From an uncultured Lachnospiraceae bacterium (GTDB taxonomy: Bacteria > Bacillota > Clostridia > Lachnospirales > Lachnospiraceae), in the NCBI GenBank assembly GCA_910579685.1, contig CAJTVN010000016.1, positions 38,875-102,874 of the forward strand: DNA of 64,000 nt, read 5' to 3'. Below the pieces are notes generated by a model, which was not told the origin of the DNA, did no database searches, and saw nothing but the letters and a program-made list of their open reading frames with translations. A program made the position numbers and the translations under genes. Shown one piece after another: positions 8,616 through 16,901 of this stretch. Numbering within the stretch: the stretch's first letter is position 1; each line of letters starts with the position of its first letter.

Positions 8616-9785
8616 ATGCTTTGCATAAAAAACGGAAAAGTACATGATGCCATCCACAGGGAGCCGTTCCTGGGAGACATTCTGGTGGAGGATGGAAAGA
8701 TCAAAGCCATTGGAGAGAACCTGGAAGCGGGAGAGGGGACTGCGGTGATAGACGCCGGGGGTCTTGACGTGTATCCGGGGTTTGTGGAGGCTCACGGGCA
8801 TATCGGCCTTGACGGTTACGGCATCGGCTATGAGGGAATGGACTACAACGAGATGAACGATATCGTCACGCCCCACCTGCGGGGGATTGACGGGGTAAAG
8901 CCTCTGGACGCCGCATTTCCCAAGGCGGCAGCGGCTGGCGTTACCTGTGTCTGTGTGGGGCCTGGGAGCGCAAACGTGCTGGGAGGCACCTTCACCACGA
9001 TTAAAACCGTGGGAAAGAGAGTGGACGACATGGTGGTCCGGGACGGTGTGGCTATGAAATGCGCTTTTGGGGAAAACCCAAAGAGGGTTTACCGCGACAA
9101 GAAGGATTCCAGCCGGATGACCACCGCGGCCCTGCTTCGGGAGATGCTGTTTAAGACAAGGGAGTATCTGGAGAAAAAGGAAGCGGCGGGAGATGATGTT
9201 TCCAAAAGGCCGGCCTTTGACATGAAGCTGGAGGCGCTGATCCCGGTGCTGAGGGGGGAGATTCCCCTTAAGGCCCATGCCCATGCCACGGAGGATATCT
9301 TTGCCGCCCTGCGCATCGCCAGGGAGTTCGGCGTGAAGATCACCCTGGAGCATGTGACGGAAGGGCATCTGATCGCAGAGGAGCTTGCCGCAGAGAACGT
9401 GCCTCTTGCCGTGGGGCCAACCCTTACCAGCGCATCCAAGTTTGAGCTGCGCAATAAGAGCTGGACAACGCCGGGAGTTCTTGCGGCTGCAGGCTGCCAG
9501 GTTTCCATTATCACGGATTCTCCGGTGATTCCCCAGGAATATCTCCCGCTGTGCGCAGGGCTTGCGGTTCAGGCGGGAATGGATCCCTTTGCGGCGCTGC
9601 AGGCCATCACCATCAATCCGGCAAAGCATGCAGGGATCGCTGACAGGGTAGGTTCCCTGGAGGCGGGAAAGGATGCGGATCTTGTCATTACCCAGGGCTG
9701 CCCCTTTGAGATATCCTGCGTGGTGAAATGTGTGCTGATAGACGGGAAGGCTGTGGAAGGGGAGCTTGTACCCAGGTTTTTATAG
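8616..9785 (+). CDS. Amidohydrolase (dihydroorotase/isoaspartyl-dipeptidase-like), substrate unknown
   Basis: This 389-residue metal-dependent hydrolase belongs to the amidohydrolase superfamily. It has the metal-binding HxH (H60, H62 in VEAHGHIGLD), later histidines in KAHAHATED and LEHVTEG, and the conserved aspartate in ITDSPV. The N- and C-terminal strands (GDILVEDGKIKAIG; GSLEAGKDADLVI) form the usual small beta domain. It is cytoplasmic. Its place between a xylanase and a secreted alpha/beta hydrolase is not explained by known xylan chemistry; it could remove an amide or acyl group from an imported oligomer, or be an unrelated housekeeping gene. The family is clear, the substrate is not. 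Confidence 0.85.
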   Translation: MLCIKNGKVHDAIHREPFLGDILVEDGKIKAIGENLEAGEGTAVIDAGGLDVYPGFVEAHGHIGLDGYGIGYEGMDYNEMNDIVTPHLRGIDGVKPLDAAFPKAAAAGVTCVCVGPGSANVLGGTFTTIKTVGKRVDDMVVRDGVAMKCAFGENPKRVYRDKKDSSRMTTAALLREMLFKTREYLEKKEAAGDDVSKRPAFDMKLEALIPVLRGEIPLKAHAHATEDIFAALRIAREFGVKITLEHVTEGHLIAEELAAENVPLAVGPTLTSASKFELRNKSWTTPGVLAAAGCQVSIITDSPVIPQEYLPLCAGLAVQAGMDPFAALQAITINPAKHAGIADRVGSLEAGKDADLVITQGCPFEISCVVKCVLIDGKAVEGELVPRFL

Positions 9786-9802
9786 AAATAGGAGGAGCTA
9801 TT

Positions 9803-11332
9803 ATGAAAAAGAAAAAGTTACTTGCGCTCTTTGGCGCAGCCCTGCTTGTTTTCGGCACGGTGTGCGGATGCGGGAATGCGGCCGGCAGCGCACCAAAGAT
9901 TGAGAGCGGACAGGAGGAGAGTGCGGATAAGGAAGAGGCCGCAAAGGACGAAGCGGATGATACAGGTGCGCCCCAGGAGGATTCGGATGGCGCTGGCGCA
10001 GATTCAGCTGTCGCTGCCCGAAAGGGACAGAGTTTTGCCCAGGCCCACGACGCCTTTAAAACCACGCTGGTGAGGGAGGAAAATGACGATTACGAAATCC
10101 CCGCACCGCCGGAGGGGCTTTTTGATCTGGTCTCCTATCCCTCAAAGGTGGGGGATCTGGCGGCTTACGTGTCCTCGGATCCGCAAGACGGGCAAAAGCA
10201 TCCCATGATAATCTGGGTGGTAGGCGGCTGGGGAAACGGCATTGACGATTTTCCCTGGTGCTATCCCGAGTGGGACAATGATCAGACAGGCTCCGCCTTC
10301 TGGCAGAACGGCATTCTTACCATGTATCCTTCCTTCCGGGGAGGCTGCAATAACCCGGGGTATTACGAGGCTCTTTTCGGCGAGGTGGACGATATTGTAT
10401 CCGCTTACGAATATGCGGCCTCTCTCCCCTATGTGGACACGAACCGGATTTATCTTGGCGGGCACAGTACGGGCGGTACCAGGGCGCTTCTTGCCGCAGA
10501 ATACAGCGATAAATTCCGTGCCGTTTTCTGCTTCGGCGCAGTGGATGAGGTGAAGTATCACAATAACAGCCAGTTTACCTTCGACACGGAAAACGAGGAG
10601 GAGTTTATCATGCGTTCTCCGGTCTACTGGCTGGACAATGTGAAGAATCCCACTTTTCTCATAGAGGGAAGCGAGGGAAATGCGGTCAATCTCAAAAATA
10701 TCCAGAGAGCTTCGGAAAATGAGAACATTAACTGCTATATTGTGGAGGGGGCGGATCACTTTTCCGTGCTGGCGCCCGTTACTCGTCTGGTTGCAGAGAA
10801 GATTCTGGAGGATACCGGAAGCAAAGCTTCCATAACGATTACTCAGGAAGAGCTGGATGCGGCTATGAACCAGGAGCCCTCGGTCTGGCTTCCGGCCATG
10901 ACGCAGCATACGGTGGAGGATCTGGGAATGACGTTCTCCTGCCCGTATATCTGGGATGTGTCGGATACCTCCGGTCAGGATGGCTTTGAGCTCACCGCTT
11001 ATTCCCGGTATGAGGAGGATAATGCCTGGGATATGGCGGCGCTGTACATTACTGCGGATCGCATAGACCAGGAGAGTTATCTGCAGGACTTCGGGGAATA
11101 TCTGACCAGTATGGGTTATGCGGCCGAAGAGACGCAGATTAATGGCCTTCCCGCCATTGATGCCGTGGGGATGCAGGAGAATGAGGACGGAAGCTTCTTC
11201 AATAACCACTACGTGCTGATCCAAAAGGACGATACGTATATCGGGTTTGATTTTTATATCCACGAGAGCTATGGAACGGGTGCGGATGCGATCTTCCAGG
11301 CGATTCTTGACAGTGTGAGCTTTGAACCGTAG
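9803..11332 (+). CDS. Secreted alpha/beta-hydrolase lipoprotein with C-terminal extra domain
   Basis: A lipoprotein signal (lipobox ending near C23) and an acidic linker (residues 25-75) lead into an alpha/beta-hydrolase fold. Nucleophile S222 is in GHSTGG and the catalytic histidine is probably H319 in GADHFS, similar to prolyl-oligopeptidase-type esterases. The last ~140 residues (from about 370) form a separate domain that resembles small surface lipoprotein domains (MTFSCPYIWDVSD...). It is anchored outside the membrane and could be an acetyl or feruloyl esterase that trims xylan before uptake; that is inferred only from neighbours. ATG at 9803 follows GGAGGAG. Length is 509 residues. Confidence 0.8.
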   Translation: MKKKKLLALFGAALLVFGTVCGCGNAAGSAPKIESGQEESADKEEAAKDEADDTGAPQEDSDGAGADSAVAARKGQSFAQAHDAFKTTLVREENDDYEIPAPPEGLFDLVSYPSKVGDLAAYVSSDPQDGQKHPMIIWVVGGWGNGIDDFPWCYPEWDNDQTGSAFWQNGILTMYPSFRGGCNNPGYYEALFGEVDDIVSAYEYAASLPYVDTNRIYLGGHSTGGTRALLAAEYSDKFRAVFCFGAVDEVKYHNNSQFTFDTENEEEFIMRSPVYWLDNVKNPTFLIEGSEGNAVNLKNIQRASENENINCYIVEGADHFSVLAPVTRLVAEKILEDTGSKASITITQEELDAAMNQEPSVWLPAMTQHTVEDLGMTFSCPYIWDVSDTSGQDGFELTAYSRYEEDNAWDMAALYITADRIDQESYLQDFGEYLTSMGYAAEETQINGLPAIDAVGMQENEDGSFFNNHYVLIQKDDTYIGFDFYIHESYGTGADAIFQAILDSVSFEP

Positions 11333-11369
11333 GGAAAAAGGCGCCGGGGAGATAAAAAGATAAGAAAAG

Positions 11370-11416
11370 GGGCTGTTGCATTGGAAGGCTTCTGGCTGCT
11401 GCAACAGCCCTTTTTT
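11370..11416. terminator. Terminator between converging genes
   Basis: GGGCTGTTGCA (11370-11380) pairs perfectly with TGCAACAGCCC (11400-11410), with an A-rich 5' side and six T residues after. It can stop transcription of the lipoprotein gene from the left and of the glycerate kinase gene from the right. Confidence 0.85.
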
Positions 11417-11429
11417 CATGGTCCTGCAT

Positions 11430-12575
11430 TTATTTTCCTGTTTTCAATGTCCACAGGCGGAAAACCTGCTGTGCCGTGTCCGCCAGATTTTCCTTTGCGG
11501 TCTGCGGATCCATGGCCTCCTCCAGGGTGGAGATACGGCGCAGAATCGGAAAGAAGGCGTCGATCCCGCTTTCATTGCATGCGACAGCCTCTTTGGTGAC
11601 GCTCCCCGCAAAGGCCAGCACGGGTTTGCCGTACTGTTTGGCAAGGCGGGCCACGCCCACGGGAGCCTTTCCCATTGCGGTCTGTCCGTCCAGACGTCCC
11701 TCGCCGGTGATCACCACGTCCGCCTCTTTGAGATAATCCGCGAGGCGGGTTTCTTCCAGCACGATATTAATTCCGGATTCCAGCCCGGCTCTGGTGAAGG
11801 TCAGAAAGGCAAAGCCAAGACCCCCGGCCGCTCCGGTTCCCGGCTGGTTTGGGTCTGCCTTGGGGAAATGCTCTCTTGCGAGAGCTGCGTAATTGCCAAG
11901 CCATTCGTCCATCCGTGCGATCATGTCAGGGCCGGCTCCCTTCTGGGGGCCGTAAATGGCGCTGCATCCCTGCTCTCCGCAGAGGGGATTGGTCACGTCG
12001 CAGGCGATTTTAAAGCTGCACAGGGACAGCTCCGGAATCACGTGGTCAGCGTTTATGGCCGCTAAATGTGCAAGGCCCCCCGCCCCGAGGGGAACCGGTT
12101 TTCCTTCTTCGTCCAGGAAATCAAAGCCAAGCGCCTGCAGCATTCCCACACCGCCGTCATTGGTTGCGCTTCCGCCAATGCCGACCAGAAAGCGTCTGCA
12201 GCCCTTTTCAATGGCATCCTTTATCACCTCGCCCACACCGTAGGTGGTGGTATAGAGCGGGTTGCGGCTTTCGGGGGGCACCAGAGTGATGCCGGCGGCA
12301 CCGGACATTTCAAGAACGGCGGTACGGCTCTTCTCGATTATGCCGTATTCGCAGCTGACCGGGATTCCCAGAGGGCCTGTTACCGTAACGCTCTGCCGGA
12401 TACCGTCCATTGCGTATATCAGGGCATCCACGGTTCCCTCTCCTCCGTCCGCCAGCGGGCGCACGAGAACCTCCGCATCCGGATCCGCACGGAGTATTCC
12501 TTCAGAAATTGCGTTCCCCGCCTCCATGGAGGAGAGGCTTCCTTTCAGAGAATCGATTGCTATCACTGCCTTCAT
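11430..12575 (-). CDS. Glycerate 2-kinase, GlxK/GarK family
   Basis: This kinase phosphorylates D-glycerate, feeding it into lower glycolysis. The 381-residue protein starts MKAVIAIDSLKGSLSS and has the family blocks VRPLADGGEGTVDAL, GIGGSATNDGGVGMLQALG and VVITGEGRLDGQTAMGKAP, and is full length for the family. I chose the ATG at 12575 because the family starts exactly there and AAAGGAG lies upstream; the longer frame to 12635 runs into a repeated hairpin element. It stands alone, without tartronate or glycerate dehydrogenase genes beside it, so its substrate source is unclear. Confidence 0.93.
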   Translation of the reverse strand: MKAVIAIDSLKGSLSSMEAGNAISEGILRADPDAEVLVRPLADGGEGTVDALIYAMDGIRQSVTVTGPLGIPVSCEYGIIEKSRTAVLEMSGAAGITLVPPESRNPLYTTTYGVGEVIKDAIEKGCRRFLVGIGGSATNDGGVGMLQALGFDFLDEEGKPVPLGAGGLAHLAAINADHVIPELSLCSFKIACDVTNPLCGEQGCSAIYGPQKGAGPDMIARMDEWLGNYAALAREHFPKADPNQPGTGAAGGLGFAFLTFTRAGLESGINIVLEETRLADYLKEADVVITGEGRLDGQTAMGKAPVGVARLAKQYGKPVLAFAGSVTKEAVACNESGIDAFFPILRRISTLEEAMDPQTAKENLADTAQQVFRLWTLKTGK

Positions 12576-12612
12576 GTTTTTAAATAAACTCCTTTCTCGG
12601 TTTGTGATATCT

Positions 12613-12653
12613 GATGCCTGCGGATTGTTTCGCACTTCGTGCTCTCACAATCC
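12613..12653. repeat. Dispersed hairpin repeat, copy A
   Basis: GGATTGT...ACAATCC closes a stem with an inner GCAC/GTGC pairing. A near-identical copy lies at 31398-31440. Both sit just upstream of a leftward gene (glycerate kinase here, LacI there) in the same orientation, which suggests a REP-like mobile or regulatory element. Confidence 0.7.
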
Positions 12654-12701
12654 TGAAAACATTCAAAATCCGCCCTGTCGGGCTGCTTTTTCATGTTTTA
12701 C

Positions 12702-12756
12702 GGGTCCCAAAGTCATGCACAGATATGCAAGCATATCATGCATGACCTTTTGACCC
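12702..12756. repeat. Long imperfect hairpin in the intergenic region
   Basis: GGGTC (12702-12706) faces GACCC (12752-12756). Inside, GTCATGCA pairs with TGCATGAC and GATATGC with GCATATC around a two-base loop. The right end (TTTGACCCTGGCAT) resembles part of the repeat at 51779-51860, so it may be a relative of that family. Confidence 0.6.
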
Positions 12757-12800
12757 TGGCATCATTATAACAGCTTTGAAAAATAAAAGGAACACTCTTC

Positions 12801-12831
12801 TTGACTTTGACACCGTGTCGCACTTTAAAAT
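12801..12831 (+). promoter_or_regulatory. MerR-type promoter with operator dyad in a 19-bp spacer
   Basis: TTGACT (12801-12806) and TAAAAT (12826-12831) are 19 bases apart, the long spacing typical of MerR-controlled promoters. The dyad GACACCGTGTC lies in the spacer. This predicts autoregulation of the MerR gene that follows. Confidence 0.75.
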
Positions 12832-12873
12832 AAGGATTGTAGTAACGAAAACACAGGAAGGAGGCGGGACTGG

Positions 12874-13848
12874 ATGGAATTTCTGACAATAAGCCAGGTG
12901 TCAAAACAGTTTAACATTTCCACCAGAATGCTGCGCTATTACGAGAAGGAGGGGCTGCTCTGCAGCAGCCGCAGGCAGGATTACTCCTATCGAATATATG
13001 ACGGGGAGGCGGTCAGGCGCCTGCAGCAGATACTGGTGTTTCGAAAGCTTCGGATTCCGGTGAAGCAGATTGCGGAGATCCTCAATGACAGGGAGCAGGT
13101 GCGCACGCTTGAGATCACGCAGGAAAACCTGCGGCAGATCAACGAGGAGATCGCCGCACTTTCTCTCATGCGGGATGTGTTAAACCGGATGGCGGAGAAG
13201 CTTGACGGGAATCTGAAACGAAGGGTACGGCTTGATCTTCTGGAAGACGGAGAGATTATGGATATCATTCATGTCCTGGAGCCTCCGAAGACAAATCTGA
13301 AGGAGGGATATTCTATGGAGGACCTGACAAAGGCCGACAAGGCCATGGAGAGGAAAATGGAGATCCGAATCGTGTATCTGCCGCCCGCCGAGGTGGCGTC
13401 CTACCAGTATGTCGGGGAGAATCCCGAGGATCCTGCGGGGGACATGATTCTGGATTTCATCAAAAAAAGCGATTTGGCAAGGATTAAGCCGGATTTCAGG
13501 CTCTACGGATTTAACAATCCGTCGCCGGCGGAGGGGCAGAAGGAGTACGGGTATGAATTCTGGGCCACTATACCTGAGGACATGGAGGTGCAGGCTCCCC
13601 TTAAGAAAAAACATTTTAACGGAGGGCTGTATGCGGCCCATTGCATCAAGATGGGCGATTTCCACGAGTGGGAGGGTTTTGTCCGACAGGTTCTCGCAAG
13701 CAAGGAGTATGAAGGCGACTTTAGGGAACCCAGGGGAATGGACGGCTGCCTGGAGGAGGAGCTGAACATTTATACCAATGTCGCGGAGGGAAAGAGAGAG
13801 AACGTGCAATTGGATCTTCTGATCCCGATTAAGAAGAGAGGAAGCTGA
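12874..13848 (+). CDS. MerR-family regulator with GyrI-like effector-binding domain
   Basis: Residues 1-70 are a MerR helix-turn-helix (FLTISQVSKQFNISTRMLRYYEKEGLL), followed by a coiled dimerisation helix to about residue 110. From about residue 165 there is a GyrI/AraC-effector-like sensing domain (IRIVYLPPAEVASYQYVGENPED) of the kind that binds drugs or amphiphilic small molecules. It is 324 residues long, with GGAGG before the ATG. A promoter of the MerR kind precedes it, so it probably controls itself. No efflux pump gene lies next to it, so its target and ligand are unknown. Confidence 0.9.
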   Translation: MEFLTISQVSKQFNISTRMLRYYEKEGLLCSSRRQDYSYRIYDGEAVRRLQQILVFRKLRIPVKQIAEILNDREQVRTLEITQENLRQINEEIAALSLMRDVLNRMAEKLDGNLKRRVRLDLLEDGEIMDIIHVLEPPKTNLKEGYSMEDLTKADKAMERKMEIRIVYLPPAEVASYQYVGENPEDPAGDMILDFIKKSDLARIKPDFRLYGFNNPSPAEGQKEYGYEFWATIPEDMEVQAPLKKKHFNGGLYAAHCIKMGDFHEWEGFVRQVLASKEYEGDFREPRGMDGCLEEELNIYTNVAEGKRENVQLDLLIPIKKRGS

Positions 13849-13877
13849 TTGCCAGCTTTCCGCACCTGTGATAAAAT
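13849..13877 (+). promoter_or_regulatory. Promoter of the membrane protein / Sel1 pair
   Basis: TTGCCA (13849-13854) and TAAAAT (13872-13877) are 17 bases apart. The same bases would be coding if the longest open frame were used, which is one reason to place the start of the next gene downstream. Confidence 0.55.
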
Positions 13878-13911
13878 AGTGCCAGGCAATTTATCGCAGG
13901 AGGATCTGATT

Positions 13912-15474
13912 TTGGAAAGCACGGATGGAAAAAGAAAGACGCTGCCGGACAGGAGTTACTGTCTGGAAAAAACGAGAGGGAGGCTGCTGTCACTGTGGCT
14001 GGCCCTCTTGCTGCTTTTTCTGGGAATGTCGGCAGGCGTGTACGGCTGGATGCGGATGGGGGAGGACCGATCGGCCTGGGACTATATGGAATATGTAAAG
14101 ATGGCAATCGGCTGTCTGGGAGCTCTCTTTCTTACCGTATCCGGTATCTGGACGGCTTTTACGGCATTGCGGGACGCTTTCTGGCCGCAGAAGAGTGCGC
14201 TGGCCCGTTCCATACGTTCCCAGCTTCCCTATCCGGATTCCGCACCCGGGGTCAGAGAGCTGTTCGCCATGGTGGATCAGGATATCAGACAGAACGGTCA
14301 GTGGTTCGACAAGGTGGCGGTGGGAAAGGAGTGGGTGTTGGGGGATGTGGCCAGCTATCTGCCCCGGGTCCGTGTATTTTTCGGTCGGGATGAGATAAAA
14401 ACCCACGGCTCCGGGGAGCGGGTGAACACCTCCCGGATCGTGGAGCTCTACATACTGGATGACCGCAGACAGTGCCAGATCACGACGCTGCGCAATCCCA
14501 GAGAGCTGGCGCCGCTCCTTGACTATATTTCTCTGCGGGCGCCGGACGCCCTGCGAAGGCCTTACAGCGAGTACGCATCCTGGTGCCAGAAGACGGACAT
14601 GGAGTGGGAGAACATGCTGCGGGAATACCGGGTGAAGCAGGGAAAAAGGGAACTGGAGGCGTTCCGGACAAAAGATGCAGGCATGGATCAGAATGTGACT
14701 CTGACCTTCCCGGACGGCAGCGTGACCTCCAGAGTGACTCCGGAGAGAATCCGGGAGGCAATGCTCCAATGTCTGAAAGAAGGGGAGGGGGTCTTTTCCC
14801 TTTCGCTTGGACGGCCCATAGAAAAAAACGGCTGCCGTTTTACGGGGATGGAGTGTTTTGCAGCCTTCTATGAGGATATGGAGGAGCCTGAGGACCAGGA
14901 GCTGGAAGAGCTGGGAGAGGCCGAGCTGCTGCTTAAGATGACTTCCGCAGGCGCAGGGGAAAAGCCGCAGTATGGCAGAACTCTGCAGACGGATGTGCGC
15001 ACGGCGGAGCGTATCCTGAATGCCTGGCTTTTGGGAGAGGTGCCGGAGCTTGGAGAGTGGGAGGCGGCCCCGCTCTTTGCGGAAAGGCAGCAGGAGAAAA
15101 GGCGGGAGCCTTTGCCTCCTCACCTGGGACTAATGACACCTCTTGGCGTGTTTCAGAGCCATGACAGATTCACGATAGAGGATGTGGAGGTGGCGGCCCG
15201 GGGGCTGCAGGACGGGAGCTATCAGTCGGTTGACCTGACCCTGCCTGGGGGCTATCTGTGGATGCGGATCCAGGGCGGCGACAAGACGGATGGCCGATGC
15301 CGCATTTTTGTCACAAGGGCCGATCCGGATCAGCTTCGCTATTTCAGGAATCTGTGCACCCACAGGCAGGCGGCGGCCTGGCTTATGGAATTTGCCCAAG
15401 GTAAGTTCCGGCCTGACTGGAAGCAATGGAAGGATTACACCAGACAGGCGCAGAAAGATTTTAAAAAGAGGTAG
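13912..15474 (+). CDS. Unknown membrane-anchored protein
   Basis: I do not recognise this 520-residue protein. Two adjacent transmembrane helices near residues 28-49 and 67-92 (LWLALLLLFLGMSAGVYGW; IGCLGALFLTVSGIWTAF) are followed by a large soluble part, probably cytoplasmic, with a charged acidic patch (MEEPEDQELEELGEAELLL) near the middle. I place the start at the TTG at 13912, seven bases after AGGAGG; the frame upstream overlaps a likely promoter. It ends 10 bases before the Sel1-repeat gene, so the two are a transcriptional pair and may work together. It lacks motifs of known enzymes. Confidence 0.6.
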   Translation: MESTDGKRKTLPDRSYCLEKTRGRLLSLWLALLLLFLGMSAGVYGWMRMGEDRSAWDYMEYVKMAIGCLGALFLTVSGIWTAFTALRDAFWPQKSALARSIRSQLPYPDSAPGVRELFAMVDQDIRQNGQWFDKVAVGKEWVLGDVASYLPRVRVFFGRDEIKTHGSGERVNTSRIVELYILDDRRQCQITTLRNPRELAPLLDYISLRAPDALRRPYSEYASWCQKTDMEWENMLREYRVKQGKRELEAFRTKDAGMDQNVTLTFPDGSVTSRVTPERIREAMLQCLKEGEGVFSLSLGRPIEKNGCRFTGMECFAAFYEDMEEPEDQELEELGEAELLLKMTSAGAGEKPQYGRTLQTDVRTAERILNAWLLGEVPELGEWEAAPLFAERQQEKRREPLPPHLGLMTPLGVFQSHDRFTIEDVEVAARGLQDGSYQSVDLTLPGGYLWMRIQGGDKTDGRCRIFVTRADPDQLRYFRNLCTHRQAAAWLMEFAQGKFRPDWKQWKDYTRQAQKDFKKR

Positions 15475-15484
15475 GAGGAAGACT

Positions 15485-16735
15485 ATGGGAAACTGTTTTA
15501 GTGACGAGGTGGAGCGGGCGCTTACATATATTTATTATGATCTGCGCGCCGGTAAGGGAGCGGAGGGCCTTATGCTTTTGCAGCGGGCTTCCGATGCGGG
15601 GGACGGGGATGCGTCCTGTATTCTGGCCAGGTGTTACTGCGGAAATCAGTATGTATGGAGCGGTCATGACTTTCCGGAGGACGACGACAGGGCGGTAATG
15701 CTGATCCACAGAGCCGTGGAGCAGGGAAGCGGGATCGGCGTGCTGGTGGCTCTGCGTACAGGGGAGCTTACTCCCTCCCTGGAAAAGAAGATGCCCTTTT
15801 CCAGCCTGCAGGAGGCCTTTGACAGTGTGCTGGAAAAGGCGCAAAGAGGGGATGCCTTCTGCCAGTATACGGTGGCGAATTCCTATTTCTGGTGGGATTT
15901 TCTGCGGATTCAGGGAAAAGGGCGGGATGCCTTTTCCAATGAGAAGGAGTATAAGGAATATTTGAGAATGAATATTTCCCAGTGCGAGGACTGGTTCTGG
16001 AAGGCGTTCCGCGGCGGCATGTATTTTGCGGCAAATAATCTGAACCGTTTTTACTCCGAGGGGGACGAGGACATCATAGCGCCCCGCCCGGAGCTGGCCA
16101 AAGATCTGTTTCTGACCGGTGCGCAGATGGGCTATCCCATACATCAGTGGATGTATGGGCAGGATCTGGAAGAGCAGAAGAAATATGAGGAAGCGCTGCA
16201 CTGGTATAAGCTGGGTGCGGAGGGCGGCCAGCTGGAATGCTGGTTCCGGATCGGCAGGGCCTATGAGCTGGGACTCGGCGTGGAAAAAGATGAGTCCTAT
16301 GCGGCCAGGTGCTATGAGAAGGGACTGACCCAGAAAAAGGACAGCGGCAACCGGATTGGCTGCGCCAACCGTCTGGGCGCTTTTTACTATGACGGGACGG
16401 GCGTGGAAAAAGACTATGCCAGGGCGTTCCAGCTTATGAAATACGGCTACGACCACAATACCACTTTTGCGGTCTGCTATCTTGGGTTCTGCTATTTCCG
16501 GGGCCAGGGTACGCAGCAGGATTACGGAAAGGCCAGGGAATTTCTGGAAAAGGTGAACTGGAACAACAAGGAGGCGTTCTATATGCTGGGCGTGATCTAC
16601 GGACGGGGCCTCGGTGTGCCGGCGGATATCAAAAAGGGCGTGGAGTATCTGCAGAAGGCAGGCGATTATAAGGAAGCGAAAGAGGAACTGCTCAAATATA
16701 AAAAGACGCTCTTCGGCAAATGGGTGCGCAGGTAA
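15485..16735 (+). CDS. Sel1-like (TPR) repeat protein
   Basis: This soluble 416-residue helical repeat scaffold contains several Sel1-type units. Clear ones are ALHWYKLGAEGGQLECWFRIGRAYELGLGVEKD, GAFYYDGTGVEKDYARAFQLMKYG and CYLGFCYFRGQGTQQDYGKAREFL, in the C-terminal half; the N-terminal half has degenerate units. Such proteins usually hold protein complexes together. There is no signal peptide. ATG at 15485 follows GGAGGAAGACT, directly after the unknown membrane protein gene. The terminator at 16754 ends this two-gene unit. The partner is not known. Confidence 0.85.
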   Translation: MGNCFSDEVERALTYIYYDLRAGKGAEGLMLLQRASDAGDGDASCILARCYCGNQYVWSGHDFPEDDDRAVMLIHRAVEQGSGIGVLVALRTGELTPSLEKKMPFSSLQEAFDSVLEKAQRGDAFCQYTVANSYFWWDFLRIQGKGRDAFSNEKEYKEYLRMNISQCEDWFWKAFRGGMYFAANNLNRFYSEGDEDIIAPRPELAKDLFLTGAQMGYPIHQWMYGQDLEEQKKYEEALHWYKLGAEGGQLECWFRIGRAYELGLGVEKDESYAARCYEKGLTQKKDSGNRIGCANRLGAFYYDGTGVEKDYARAFQLMKYGYDHNTTFAVCYLGFCYFRGQGTQQDYGKAREFLEKVNWNNKEAFYMLGVIYGRGLGVPADIKKGVEYLQKAGDYKEAKEELLKYKKTLFGKWVRR

Positions 16736-16753
16736 AAGGCAAAGGCATGTATG

Positions 16754-16798
16754 AAAAACCGCAGCGGGGCCTGGAAAAAGGGCTCTGCGGCGGTTTTT
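16754..16798 (+). terminator. Intrinsic terminator after the Sel1 gene
   Basis: AAAAACCGC (16754-16762) pairs with GCGGTTTTT (16790-16798), with further partial pairing inside. The five T residues are part of the 3' arm. Confidence 0.75.
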
Positions 16799-16901
16799 GG
16801 CGTTCTGAAACGCAAAGTTGACAGGATGCAACTGTCGGTGGGTGGTCATAAAATGTGACTTCCTTTAGGATAAGTGAAAAAATAATCACAAGGAGGATGT
16901 T

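Noticed and set aside
13849..13911. Upstream extension of the unknown membrane protein gene
   Set aside because: It contains a good promoter (TTGCCA-17-TAAAAT) and the TTG at 13912 has the proper ribosome binding site.
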